NCBI GenBank assembly: GCA_018417955.1
Contig: JACTVC010000001.1
Coordinates: 3,782,001 to 3,846,000 of the forward strand
Length of the DNA stretch: 64,000 bases
From: Laccaria trichodermophora
Lineage: Eukaryota; Basidiomycota; Agaricomycetes; Agaricales; Hydnangiaceae
Direction of reading: 5' to 3'
Shown piece by piece: positions 11,983 through 22,829 of this stretch. Position 1 is the first letter of the stretch. Each line of letters begins with the position of its first letter. A program made the position numbers and the translations under genes. A model generated the notes under the pieces. The model saw nothing but the letters and a program-made list of their open reading frames with translations, searched no databases and was not told where the DNA came from.

Positions 11983-14716
11983 CTAGCCCGGAACTTCCAC
12001 CGGCCGATTGCAAACTAGGTCGATCAAGGGCTGCGCGACACTAAGAGACCAGTGGTTTGGAATTTCGTATTTCTCCAAATTTCTTTGTCGATAAAGTCGC
12101 ATAACTCCCTCCCGCACATATGTGACAGTACGACTTCGCTGGCTATACCACTTTATCAAAGCTTCAAGCGTCTTCTCGTCTTTAATGTTGAAAATATAAA
12201 TCTTCTCCATGATGAGTGTCGTATCTTGAAATACAAGTCAAAGCAATAAGACCCAGCAAATTTGGAATTATGTCCACCTACCTGCTACCCGCTGCTCCCA
12301 TTTACAGAATCGCAGTAAGTCTGGATTGCCACCTTTCACCTCCAAAAAATCCGAAGATCTTTGATCTCCTATGTAATGTGGGCTGTCATCCAAGTGCTTC
12401 TCCAAGAGGCGAATAAGCTTAATAGGTAAAACAGGATTGTGAGCTTCACTGCACGTTGAGACACCATAAAGTACCCACCTTTGCCGTAAGCGCTTGAGAT
12501 CCAGACGTCGGGTCAGTCCAAAATGTTTCCCATGTCTTGATGAAGGGTCCACCGCGGAACATCGGTTTAGAATGGTCTCTGTCACAGTTCCCTAAGGTCC
12601 TGCTTATTAGTTGGGGTTTACTACCCTTCGACAATGAAAGAATTAACAATTAAGTCCATTTCTGAAAAAGGTACGTTTGAAAATCAGCGTAGATTTTCAA
12701 GGTAAACTCACGAAGCTGAGGTCGTAAGCTTGATCTTAGTGTCAGCATTTTGAGCCGTGGCAAAAAAGGTGCTGAGGTCGTAAACATCCCGCTCTTTGCG
12801 CTTCAAGTCCTCTTCCGTGAGGTCAAGAACTTTCAGAGTTTCTTTGATCAATTGGGCTAAGCGGCTGTCATCTGGAGAAGACTTGTGCACTATAGGTTTC
12901 CATTATACATTTCCACGATGAACGAAAGAAACACCTTACCTTCAGATAGAGTCACGACCGCCTTTGGCGGATGCTTCATATCGATTAACGGCTTTTTGTA
13001 GTGCTGCTCAAATTGCACATTAGCCTGTACCGTAGCAAGCCTCTCAACCTCATCATCATCGATTTCTTGATCTTCTTCCTCAGCGCGTTCTTCTATTTTT
13101 TGCTGCGCGTCTTGAAGAAATGTGTCAAATTTCGTCACAATAGCTACAACGGGAACTGCAAGAGGCATCGGTTTCAATCAAGATACCCAGTTATAAAATA
13201 TACCTTGTGAGGGCGTTGAAAAGAAATCTTCTTCCGCTTGTTGAATCGGTCGCGAGTTCATCTCCATGCAGTACCTGCGATGCATTCAACCGTGATTGCA
13301 CGAAACTAGAAGAGAAAAGACAACAAACCACACCAAATGCAACCGTTGATTTATATCTCTCTCCTTGGATCTTCTATCGATGAACTTCCTGACGACGTCG
13401 ACTTCGTTTTGTTTCCCCGCTTCAAAGCCCTCAGAATCGTGAGCAACAATTTTGCCGTTCCCCTCGAATTCAATCTCCTTCTCAATGTTGTGAAGACCTC
13501 TCTGGACAATATTGTTTTATGTAGGAGCTGAAGATTGAGGATTACTGCGCTTACCGTGATACTAGGGCGATCCACCTTGAAAAGAAAAAATATCGGCTGA
13601 AATTGATAGAGCTTACGTTACCCTTACCATATTCCCACCACATACCTAGAATAAATTCATCATTTCTCCAAGGCTCTTGAAAGGACTCTAGTACTTACCT
13701 TACTTAGAATCGTCGTTTTACCGCATCCCGTCTTCCCAATGATCAACAATCTAAACTTTCTAAGCGGCTGAGGAGCAGCAAAAGTAGCCGCAAGTAATAA
13801 TTTCTTCAACTCTTGCTCTTCGACATCATCTAGCTGAGGAGCTGATTCGGATTTCACGTCCGATTCCCCACCTTTAAGTGGACCCTTCAATAGTCCTTTG
13901 AACGGTTTGAAACCTTTCAAAGGGTGTGAGGGTTTCGGGAGAGGGCGAAGTGCCTCGCGTGTTGCGCGTTCAAACACAAGATTGACACCTTCTTCAGTTT
14001 TTGTGGAGCATTCAACATAATGTTTTGCCTGTATCTTCCTAGAAACTTCCATTCCCTGACAATTAATTGATTAATATTTTCAGTAAAATAAGAATAACAC
14101 CCACCTCATCATAAGTAACTGGGCGCTGGTGAGTCTTCCGAAGCTCCTCAATAGTACGCAGGTGATGTCTGAGTTCAACCTTGAAGCCTACGAGGATGAT
14201 AGGGATTCTCGGGCAGAATTTCACCACTTCAGAAATCCACTGGCACGACGGCGACGTCAATAGTTTCAAGGACGGTGTGCATTCAATAGTCAAAATGCTC
14301 ACCTTTTCTTGAACGTTATCCAGAGAATCGGGACTGTCAATCGCAAAACATATAAGAACGACGTGCGCGCGGGTATAACTTAAAGGACGGAGGTAATCGT
14401 AGTCCTCTGCGCCACTCGTATCCCAGATGGCCAATTGCACTTTTTTCCCGTCCACCTCAACCTCACAGACGAAGTTGTCAAATACTGTTGCCTGTGGTGC
14501 CTATCAATAAAGCTGAATTAATAGATTCCCATTCCTCGTATGGACAATACCCATACCAGCTCTACCACACCATAGCAAAACAATGTCGCCAAGGATGTCT
14601 GCATAAGATTCAAACACATCGTTATCTGATATTGACAGGTACTAGGCCCAGACTAAACCCACCTTACCACAAGCTCCATCACCGACCATGACCAGCTTTC
14701 GCCGAATCTCGCTCAT
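11983..14716 (-). CDS. Two-domain GTPase: degenerate Rho-like domain fused to a second P-loop G domain
   Basis: The first exon (14716-14663) encodes [18 protein letters not shown], a Rho-type G1, and the next (from 14598) continues [10 protein letters not shown]. The next exons have ATVFDNF (Rho effector loop), [31 protein letters not shown] and ECSTKTEEG. Compared with canonical Rho, switch II reads SGAE instead of AGQE, so the catalytic glutamine is absent. The G4 Asp is Glu. A linker leads to a second G domain: [15 protein letters not shown] (Walker A), [10 protein letters not shown] (G3), [16 protein letters not shown] and VVAIVTKFD (G4), with a glutamate-rich insert after it. The C-terminus matches the plus-strand copy at 1-1031. 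The second domain belongs to a TKFD-type GTPase family common in mushrooms. I infer a signalling switch, but substrate and partners are unknown. Some internal splice sites are approximate. Confidence 0.8.
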
Positions 14717-16447
14717 TACTTGATCCCGCTCGCGCAGTTGCAATACTGATCACTTGTACGGCTGCTTCGGAAGCCACGGTGCCAAAAGGCAAGTATGCTA
14801 TTTGTCTGTATTTACCGTACTCACTACTTAGTTGGTGTTGTTTGCCAGCGCGCTTTATGTTAGTCATTCTTGAGTCATTCTATCGCATTTGCCACTCACG
14901 ATGAAGTCAATGAAGTGGCGCACGATTGAAAACCAAAGGCCTCTCAAACGAAAATGCTACATTCTGGATGATTGTCTGGAGAAAATCGTGGAAAATCTGG
15001 TCGAAAACGAACCACTGTGCTGGTTGAGGCCAAGTCGAGCCTTACAAATTTCGTCCGACATGGATGGAGCCACCTTGGCTATGTGCAATCTACGTGGTTT
15101 ATTGGTGTGGATACCACCGGTTTGAATCACTCTGAAGACTTGCCAAAGCGGCTTCAAAAGCTCAGAAGATGAGACTCGACTCGACGTGGAATGAGTTCCT
15201 CAGGCTGCTTGAGGCAAAAGTCAGAAGAAATGCAATTGGACGGTGCGAGAGTAGGTGACTTAAGGAGGCTGTATATTTTACCACCGTCTTCAAGTTCAAC
15301 CCACCTCCCTCCCCGCCCACTCCTGTCGCGCCTGTGGTTGCGGCCGCAGGATGCGGGATGTTACGAAGCCGTGCGGTTCGAATTCCTCTCAAGCCTTCTT
15401 GATAAAGTAGAACACGGGGTTCACCCGCTAAACACATGGGGATGTCTGAAATCAAATTCTCCTGGACGTTCTTGGGTCGCTGACACACTTGAACTGCACC
15501 GTTGAAGATCTATTGCCTGCATCCACTTCAGGTTTTACGAAGTAAGCCCAGTCATTTTGTTGCTGATTTATGAATCTCTGGATCTACAACTTACAGTTGG
15601 AGAGGTCAATATCGCCCTTCGTCCCATCGCAGGCGAATGGGAGAACATGCGACACCTTTCTCAATCGCCTTCCGTCAATTACACGTTTGTGTCTTAGCAG
15701 ACTCATCCGATCATGCGAGAATGCCCAATCTCACCTTCATTTCATGCTTGACGACAGCTGACTACAATGTCATGGATAGTTTCCCGGATTCTCCTACGTT
15801 CAAGAGTCATGCTGTGCCTTTCCTTGCTACAGTCAACATTTAACTCCAACTTTGCGATGAGCACAATTTGAATGATGCCCTTCAAGCGGTTGCCATATCT
15901 CTGAGACTAATCGTCGACAAGCGCGCAGACTTTTTCTTATTTTTGACGAGGCATATACGTGATACTCGAACTACATCCCTCAATCATACCAGGAGTGTGG
16001 AAATACATGCAACTGATCTTCAATGCGGCGGGCATTCAGGCGATTGTTTTACCCCTTCCCTAGTCTGGACCATGTCACTTTGGGTTTCTGCCAGCTGCAG
16101 TACCAAATTAGACTTATCGGTCGAGGAGAGGCGTGTCAATAATTTCTTCTGAAAAGGTTGATTTGGGTGTGTTGCGAAAGATACCTGGTTTCAAGGCAAA
16201 GGGTCAGAATTTGTATTTGGTGATTTATTGACCTTTCCCGCAGAATTTCCAGCCTACATCGAGGAAATCGAAGAGGATAGCCAGTAAGTTGTTGATTCAT
16301 CGCCGTCCTTTACAGCTGCACCGCGCCGTAGCAACAATAGTAGACGTAGGCAGGTGTCTTATTGTAACATTTGTAACAACCAAGAGGATACTTAGTTTTG
16401 TTTTGAAGAATCAATTCATTTTGTGTTTCTCTGAGTCTGCGTCCTGA
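14717..16447. other. Stretch without a supported gene, between the GTPase and the tRNA
   Basis: Several short open frames (for example 15162-15488 minus and 15868-16152 plus) show no family motif. Possible exon-like pieces lie at 15590-15690, but no chain of exons could be assembled. A decayed gene is possible. Confidence 0.4.
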
Positions 16448-16551
16448 GCTGGAATGGCCGAGTCGTTAAGGCGAGTGATTTGAATACATCAGTCTTATTG
16501 AGAACTATCACTTGGTGTTTCACCGCGTAGGTTCAAATCCTGCTTCCAGCG
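16448..16551 (+). tRNA. tRNA-Ser (anticodon TGA) with a 22-nt intron
   Basis: The acceptor stem GCTGGAA pairs perfectly with TTCCAGC (ending 16550), followed by discriminator G, typical for serine. The D arm is GGCCGAGTCGTTAAGGC. The anticodon stem AGTGA/TCACT encloses loop TTTGAA plus A, with TGA at 16481-16483. The intron 16485-16506 sits after position 37, the standard site. A long variable arm (TGGTG, TTT, CACC), as in class II tRNAs, and a T arm with loop TTCAAAT complete the cloverleaf. A run of T follows at 16555-16559, fitting RNA polymerase III termination. Confidence 0.95.
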
Positions 16552-17304
16552 AAGTTTTTGTCCGTGGTCTATTTTTTTTGTTTTTTGTTTGGACGAACTG
16601 TTCAGGCGATGTTCAGGCGGGATGCAGCTCACGCAGAGCGTGCCCAACCACGTAGTAAGGGTGTTCTTTTCATTAATTTCCCCGCTACATAGGACGTAAC
16701 CATGCCTATTTGTCTCCGGAATGAAAACTGATCATGAGTCTATCCTGAAAACATCCACAACACGCCTCCCGTCCTGTCTCCGCATCCTTCACCCTTCGAT
16801 CGGAACACCTGAGTGGGGAGCGTCGAAGCCTAGCCGGGTGCTGGTGGTGCGGGGGAAGCGAAGAGAAGAGAAAGATTGACGCCATTTTATCCCTTATCAT
16901 CTTGATAATCATTTGTGGGATCAGAACTCCAGCATCACGAGTCCGCGTTACGGAATCAGCGTCAGGTTGGTCTGGGGACGAGTGTTGGACGCGAACACTG
17001 GCAGGACAATCGAGTGGAGAAAGGGATTTTTCTGGAAGATATGGTACTCGTGGTCAGGGAATACGTCGGGAGATAGTATTCTTGCGAGATAAGAAAAGGA
17101 ATGAATGAACTCAGGGTTGATCTCGGCCCACGCATGACATCCAAAAAAGGAATGAACCCATGCGTGCGGCGAACGCCGATGTCTTATAGACTTGCCAAGC
17201 CAGCTCGTTTTGTTGCTGACCACGTCGCTGTTTCTAACCCTTCTCGTCGTCGCCATCGTCCATCTCCCTCCTCGACGTCCCCTCCGTCGAGTGACTCTGG
17301 AGCC
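16552..17304. other. Intergenic region after the tRNA
   Basis: T-rich tracts follow the tRNA at 16555-16590. The open frame that precedes the gene start at 17305 is open back to 17101, but its upstream part is probably leader. Nothing else can be supported. Confidence 0.45.
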
Positions 17305-17974
17305 ATGATGCTCCTCCGTCTTCCGTCAAACATGCACATGCCCGTGACCATATCCCAAGTCGACCTGACCCTCTCAACGCTCCCGTCAGCGTCTTCGACG
17401 CTCTTGTCGTTGCTCGCCTCCCTCGTCTTGCTCGCCTTCATCCGCGCTGCTTTTTTGTTTATGCGCTCTCAACCGTCGCCCTTGAAGCCAGGTCCTAGAC
17501 CACAAGAGGAACAAAAACTGCGTTCTCGACCTCAGTCGTCATTTGGGTGGGGCCTCATTACGTGGGACAGTCTGCCAGCTCCACCGCTGTCTCTTGCCGC
17601 TGCAAGCGCCCTAATAAAAGGAAACGGTGTAGGAATGGGTGCGGGTGTCGCAACTGGTAAATCATCTTGGCAGCAGCAAAGTCGTGTGCCTGGGCCGACG
17701 TTCGAGCACCCCAGTACGTTCTCTATTCCCAGGGTCCCCATCATGTTGAATTCATGCTTTTTGCTTATCAGCGCCGGCGCTGTATCAAACGGATGTCCCT
17801 GTATCGATGGCTAAGATGATCATGTCCAGACATGTATGTTCCGCCCCCCTATCGAGGCTGTATGTGCTTTGACCGTCCTTTACATAGACTTTCCGAAAAC
17901 CAACGCAAAGACCACCATCTAGACCGGCGACACCCCAGATCCAGGTATCGCGCCGCCCGCCATCGATGGTCTAG
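17305..17974 (+). CDS. Small conserved fungal membrane protein of unknown function
   Basis: Exons 17305-17713, 17772-17833 and 17888-17974 join in frame to 185 residues. An N-terminal membrane helix (STLLSLLASLVLLAFIRAAF) is followed by a Pro/Arg-rich stretch and the block FGWGLITWDSLPAP. The two last exons encode the conserved end PALYQTDVPVSMAKMIMSRH plus TFRKPTQRPPSRP. I recognise this ending as recurrent in basidiomycete hypothetical proteins, but no function is attached to it. The start was set at ATG 17305 because the conserved part begins shortly after; the frame remains open to ATG 17101, so a longer N-terminus is possible. Confidence 0.7.
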
Positions 17975-19265
17975 ATTCTAGAGCCCCACCAACCATCGAT
18001 TCTGTTTTTTTATTTCTTCGATGTTTCTTATTTTGGCATGGTTCTGCACGGACATGTTTTTGGGTTCTGCGTGGACATGTTTTTTATCATTATTGCCCCT
18101 CGGTGTCGGACTACCCGCACCCATTTACGCCCTCCCCGCGCTACCCCCCCTTACCTCTCTTGGAAAGAAGCAAAGAACCCGCATTGCTCAATCAAATCAA
18201 ACCCACGTCTACATCTGTCATCACACCACGAAAACCTCATCCCGCATGCTCACGCCGCAATGATATGCACGATTCATGAATCATGTTATATGACCACTGT
18301 GGATGACCCCACGTCCCGCCCATGCTGCTCCTGCTCAACCCCGCCTACGACCGCGGACCCCACGCCCCCGGCCCAGGTCAAGGCCCTTGTTCCGACCTAG
18401 ATTCTTCTTGCCAGTCAAGCGAAGGCCGGTCAAACTCTTTCTTCTATTAGGAGTGTCCCCCTTCCCCGTCCCGGACCCTTCTTATCTATCTTCAACTCTT
18501 TGTTGCACTTGTTGACAAACGGGATCTTTCTTCGTTAAACTGTTCTTCCAGGACCATTCTTCTTTTCTCTATTTCTCTTTTTTCTCTCTCTTTATTATGG
18601 GTTCATTTATTTAAGTAACTCCATTCCCCCCCCTTAATGCTTTTAATATCCTCGGATTTTTTCTTTTTTTTTGTCTTTTTTTTTTTTTACTTGCCTGCCT
18701 GCGTTTCTGCTTACATACTTGTTGCTTTGTCGAGTGCGTTGATGATAGTGAACTTGAAGTTTGGGTTGATCTGCATATGTTTGGTTGAACTAGAAAATAG
18801 AATGGCGTTTCAATCAAGGCAGACGAGGGCGATTGTAACGTGAATTTGAACGCCGTTTGCCTTTGTGCTGAATTCCCTTTCAACTGAAACCGTAAAGAAC
18901 ACCGACAAAGGGCTCTACACATACATAACCCGCGCCGATCATGATCAATCAAATTTCAAACACGATCTTTTTGCTTTGTCTGCTTTTGTCTGTCTTGGAT
19001 GCTCCACGTTCCTCACCACCTTCCCTTTGAACGAACCGCTGACGCCAACGAATCCATAGGTACCGACAAAGGCTGCATTAACCACAAAGTCATGCGTACT
19101 CCAGCTGATCACGCGTAACTTGAAAATGCCACTTTGCTTTGTCCTTGAATGTATAAAAGCCGAACGGCGTTTCCAAACTCCCTCCATTCCAAACTCCCGA
19201 TCCCCGAGCCACTCATCTGTGATCTCTACTTTCGTCTGACACAAGCTTGATTAAGTTTCAACGCA
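17975..19265. other. Long intergenic region with pyrimidine tracts
   Basis: The plus strand is rich in CT and T runs between 18540 and 18700, and a TATA-like TATAAAAG lies at 19152, about 110 bases before the next ATG (19266). No gene or RNA is recognised. The pattern fits a promoter region for the gene at 19266. Confidence 0.5.
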
Positions 19266-20782
19266 ATGCCACCGAACACCAGCGCCCATCCGTTGTCATC
19301 GCAAAGCACTGCCCATGGCCATGTCCAAACTGGTGCGCTCCCTCTTCCGATTGACAGGACCAGGAACGCATGGAACTCTATCGATCATACTAGCCGACCT
19401 TTGCCGGTTCGCCAGTACAAACCCACTATCAACTTTCCTCTGTCTGGGCCCCGCAACGATAATTGCATGCTCTTGTTCTCGACTCGGGGAGATTTCGTCG
19501 GACTTGTACGGCCTCCACCTGTGCTTCCGCCGCGGTTATGTGCTCCTCCATTTAGAACCGGCTCTACCTATCGGACTGCTTTTTATCCGACTAGACAGGT
19601 ACAGCGGAACCCGTGTGCGGACTATCAAGGTATGTATACGCGCTCTCCTCCGGTTGTTCAGGCGACTCGCGGGCCTCAGAATTATTATTATCGGTTGCAT
19701 GCGGTTCCTGAGGTTCCTGTTAGGCGTCTTGTTCCTGCGGCTTTTCAGAACTATCCTGGAGGTCCGCAGTCGTTCAATGTATGTTCCGAGCAGTATGTCC
19801 TGCCTAGCTCTGGGTTTCCGCTGTTGTCAAGCTATGAGAACAAGTACGCGGTCCCTGGTAGTCCTGCTTTCTCTGATTTGGGCTCGGTGGACTCTGCTGA
19901 TACTCCTATTTCTCTGTGTGTCGATTGGGCTATTATCCATCGCAAGGTGTTCGATATTGTCAATGCTCTTGAGTGGTGTGGGCCTGTCGCTATTGCTAAC
20001 ACGCTTCTAACTGCGTCATTTGAGAGTACTGATATGGTTTTGTTCAATGCAGTCGTGATTCTATTGGTTATCAAACAACTTAAAGCCCGGCGTAGCCTTC
20101 TGGTAAAGTCTTTCATAGACCGTTTGGGGAGTTTTGCCATGGCTCAATTTTGGCATCTTTGGAGAGACGTGCGTTGTTTTTTTATTCCTTGCGTTTTGAA
20201 GTGGTGTTTATTTTGTTTTTATGATGTACAGGGGACCTGGTTGAATCTAAGCGAACCACTATTTATCGAAGACTTTCCCGCTCGTTTCAAACTTGGCCTC
20301 GGCGTGGCAAGAGCCATTGGTTGTCTATTCCGTATTGGGATCATCCACGGAAGCGAAGTTATCGAGTGCCTGGACTTCCTACTAGACTCTGAGGATTCCA
20401 TTCATCGATTGTCGGCGATTCATGCGATCGTCACCATGGGTGGCGTCAAACTTTGCAGTCCGAAATATACACACGAAGGTGTCGTAGATATATATCGGGA
20501 GCTTGGTTCGATTTACATCGAAAGTGGGATTTACAATGAATATGGGGCTTATGTTGAAAGTGGGGCTTACGCTTGGGCTCCTGAGGGTCCTTCCAGTCCT
20601 TCGTATACGCTCCTCATGGTAAGTCCTTTGTGCTAGGCTGCTAGTGATGAGTTCGTGATTCTCATTGAGTACTGCTTTAGGGAATTATGGACACACTCGA
20701 CCAATGGATTGAAATCCAACATATGAAGCGACTTCAGAAAGAAGGCGGCATTGCAACTCATGACGTTTTCTTGCCCGCTTAG
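19266..20782 (+). CDS. Hypothetical protein with a helical C-terminal domain
   Basis: Exons 19266-20168, 20232-20618 and 20681-20782 join to 463 residues. The first half is low-complexity and rich in Pro, Arg, Ser and Tyr. The second half is helical: VFDIVNALEWCGPVAIANTL, MVLFNAVVILLVIKQLKARR, GTWLNLSEPLFIEDFPARF and SIHRLSAIHAIVTMGGVKLC. This order is familiar from unnamed Agaricomycete proteins and could be an ARM/MIF4G-like helical repeat, but that is only an impression. A short internal repetition (GSIYIESGIYNEYGAYVESG) precedes the end. The first intron is 63 nt long without an in-frame stop, so its retention would add 21 residues rather than end the protein. Confidence 0.7.
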
Positions 20783-21240
20783 GTTTAGATCTAGGGATCT
20801 CGAACCGCATGGTAGTCATTACAGTCATCCACCTGCTAATGATACACCGAAACTGAGAAATTGCATCCAACAATTTGAATTACAACATTCAGCCATAAAA
20901 ACTACATAAATATTTGAGATAAATTACATTCTATAACCCTACCAAATTTCAGAATGTTTGAGCCACATGTCAGGAAGAAAAGTCAAAATTATGGGTGTAT
21001 CATTGGGTGGTGTGACTGTATTGCAGCAATTTCCAAAAACAGTCCGTTTTGAAAACTTCACAGCAGCACCAATACTGCTTCAATTGTTCCTAAATTTTGT
21101 ACTACGGTAGATATGAACTTGTAGTGCACGTTACAATTTATTTCACAAAGATTGATGTAGTATTGAGTGAGATATTAGCTGGTCAAAAGTGTATCAAATG
21201 ATGGTGGCGTATCATTGGTGGGTGGATGACTGTATTCAAT
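20783..21240. other. AT-rich intergenic stretch before the transposon cluster
   Basis: No open frame of note. A phrase close to GTATCATTGGGTGGTG at about 20996 recurs in modified form at about 21209, next to the transposon end, so some older transposon sequence may be present. Confidence 0.4.
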
Positions 21241-22691
21241 GGATGACTTCCCATAAGGTTTAGAAACCTAGATTATTTCTCTAAACTGACGTGCCGCCAT
21301 GCCGCTTGCCAAATGGGTCACAATCTGTCAGGATTCAACTCCGCTTGTCATCGAGCACCCTCTTCTAGATAAAAATCTAGACGAGGCCTCCGACCCCCCC
21401 TTCTAGTTCTAAATCACCTGAATAAACCCTTCTTTCATTGTCCGACGATCAATCCCTGAGCATCACGTCCGTATCAGGTAACGCATTGAGATACACCAAC
21501 ATATGCAGTAGGCCCTCTATAGGACTATACACTTAATTTTATGTATTTTCCTCGAGAAATAATGGATGACTTCCCATAAGGTTTAGAAACCTAGATTATT
21601 TTTCTAAACTGACGTGCCGCCATGCCGGCTGCCAAATGGGTCGCAATCTGTCAACATTCAACTCCGCTTGTCATCGAGCACCCTCTTCTAGATGAAAATC
21701 TAGACGAGGCCTCCCCCCCCTCTTCTAGTTCTAAATTGTTTGAATAAACCCTTCTTTCATTGTCCAACGATCAATCCCTGAGCATCGCGTCCATATCAGG
21801 TAGCACATCGAGATGCACCAACTTATGTAGTAGGTCTTCCATGACTATACAGTAGGTCTCTCTTGTTTTTCTTGTCTAACGAGTTAATGGTGAATAATAA
21901 CCAAGTTTTTCTCTCCGGATATTCATTGTGAACTAGGTTTTGTATGCTTATTTGTTGCAGCACATCAACGTGACCAAGTCGACACACGCAACCCACCTTC
22001 AAACTTCCACGCATTTGGACTGCCCAATTGCACGCAACCACATTGTCTCTGCATTCTGTGTTAGTTCTCCTAATGTGATTTTGTGCCAACTGAAACTGGA
22101 GGCGCAGTGGAAGAGGAATGAGCTCAAATGGAGAGATCCTGTATGAGATCTGCGTTCACCAAAGAAGAATTAACTGTACTTGTATAGAACTGTGCTGCTT
22201 GGTTTATGGTTTAGAAAGATGGCTGAATATATTTTCAAACCCCGCCCATCAAACATTTAGAAGATAATCTAGGTTTCTAGACCTTATGGGAAGTCATCCA
22301 ATATGTAAGGAATAAACAGTTAATGATGATGAAGTCATTTTCTTCAAAAATCCATTGTGGACAAAGTTTTGTAAGATTGCAGCGCGTCGACACGCGTCGC
22401 TCTCCTTCAAACGACAGATTTGGGCTACCAGATTGTACACAACCATTGTCTATGCCTTGGAGGCCACTTCTCTTTGTGTGATTCTGTGCCAATTAAAGCT
22501 GGAGGTGCAGTGGACAAGGAATGAGCTCAAGTGGGGAGATCCCGAACGAGATCTGCTTCACAGAAGAAAAATTGTGTGGATTTGTATTGCTTGGTTTATG
22601 GTTTAGAAAGCTGGCTGAATATATTTTCGAACCCCGCCCATCAAACATTTAGAGGATAATCTAGGTTCCTAGACTCTATGGGAAGTCATCC
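21241..22691. mobile_element. DNA transposon of the GGATGACTTCCC family, interrupted by a second copy
   Basis: The left end (21241-21563) begins GGATGACTTCCCATAAGG and the right end (22300-22691) finishes with the inverted terminus CTATGGGAAGTCATCC. Between them sits a complete second copy. Once that copy is removed the element is about 715 bp, similar to the inserted copy. It has no transposase frame; short open frames such as the one at 22355-22606 derive from conserved non-autonomous sequence. The flanks are AAT on the left and ATT on the right, so no clean target duplication is left. Confidence 0.85.
21564..22299. mobile_element. Complete 736-bp non-autonomous DNA transposon nested in an older copy
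   Basis: The termini are inverted: GGATGACTTCCCATAAGG at the left and its complement at the right, extended by TTAGAAACCTAGATTAT. It is flanked on both sides by AAT (21561-21563 and 22300-22302), a 3-bp target duplication. It carries no transposase, so it must have been mobilised by an enzyme encoded elsewhere. Confidence 0.85.
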
Positions 22692-22829
22692 ATTATCAAA
22701 TTATTATTATCGTATGCGATCTGCAGCATTATCTTATCTTATCTCGCGATACACGTGTCTAGCTTATAGATAGATGGCGTTATTCTGTTATTCTGCTTCT
22801 TGTCTCCTCTCCTCACCTGGCCTTGCGTT

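Noticed and set aside
19315..20010. A 231-codon open frame overlapping the gene at 19266-20782 in another frame
   Set aside because: It lies wholly inside a better supported exon, its residue make-up (Leu, Arg, Ser, Cys) is what a frame shift of that exon gives, and no splice or start context supports it.
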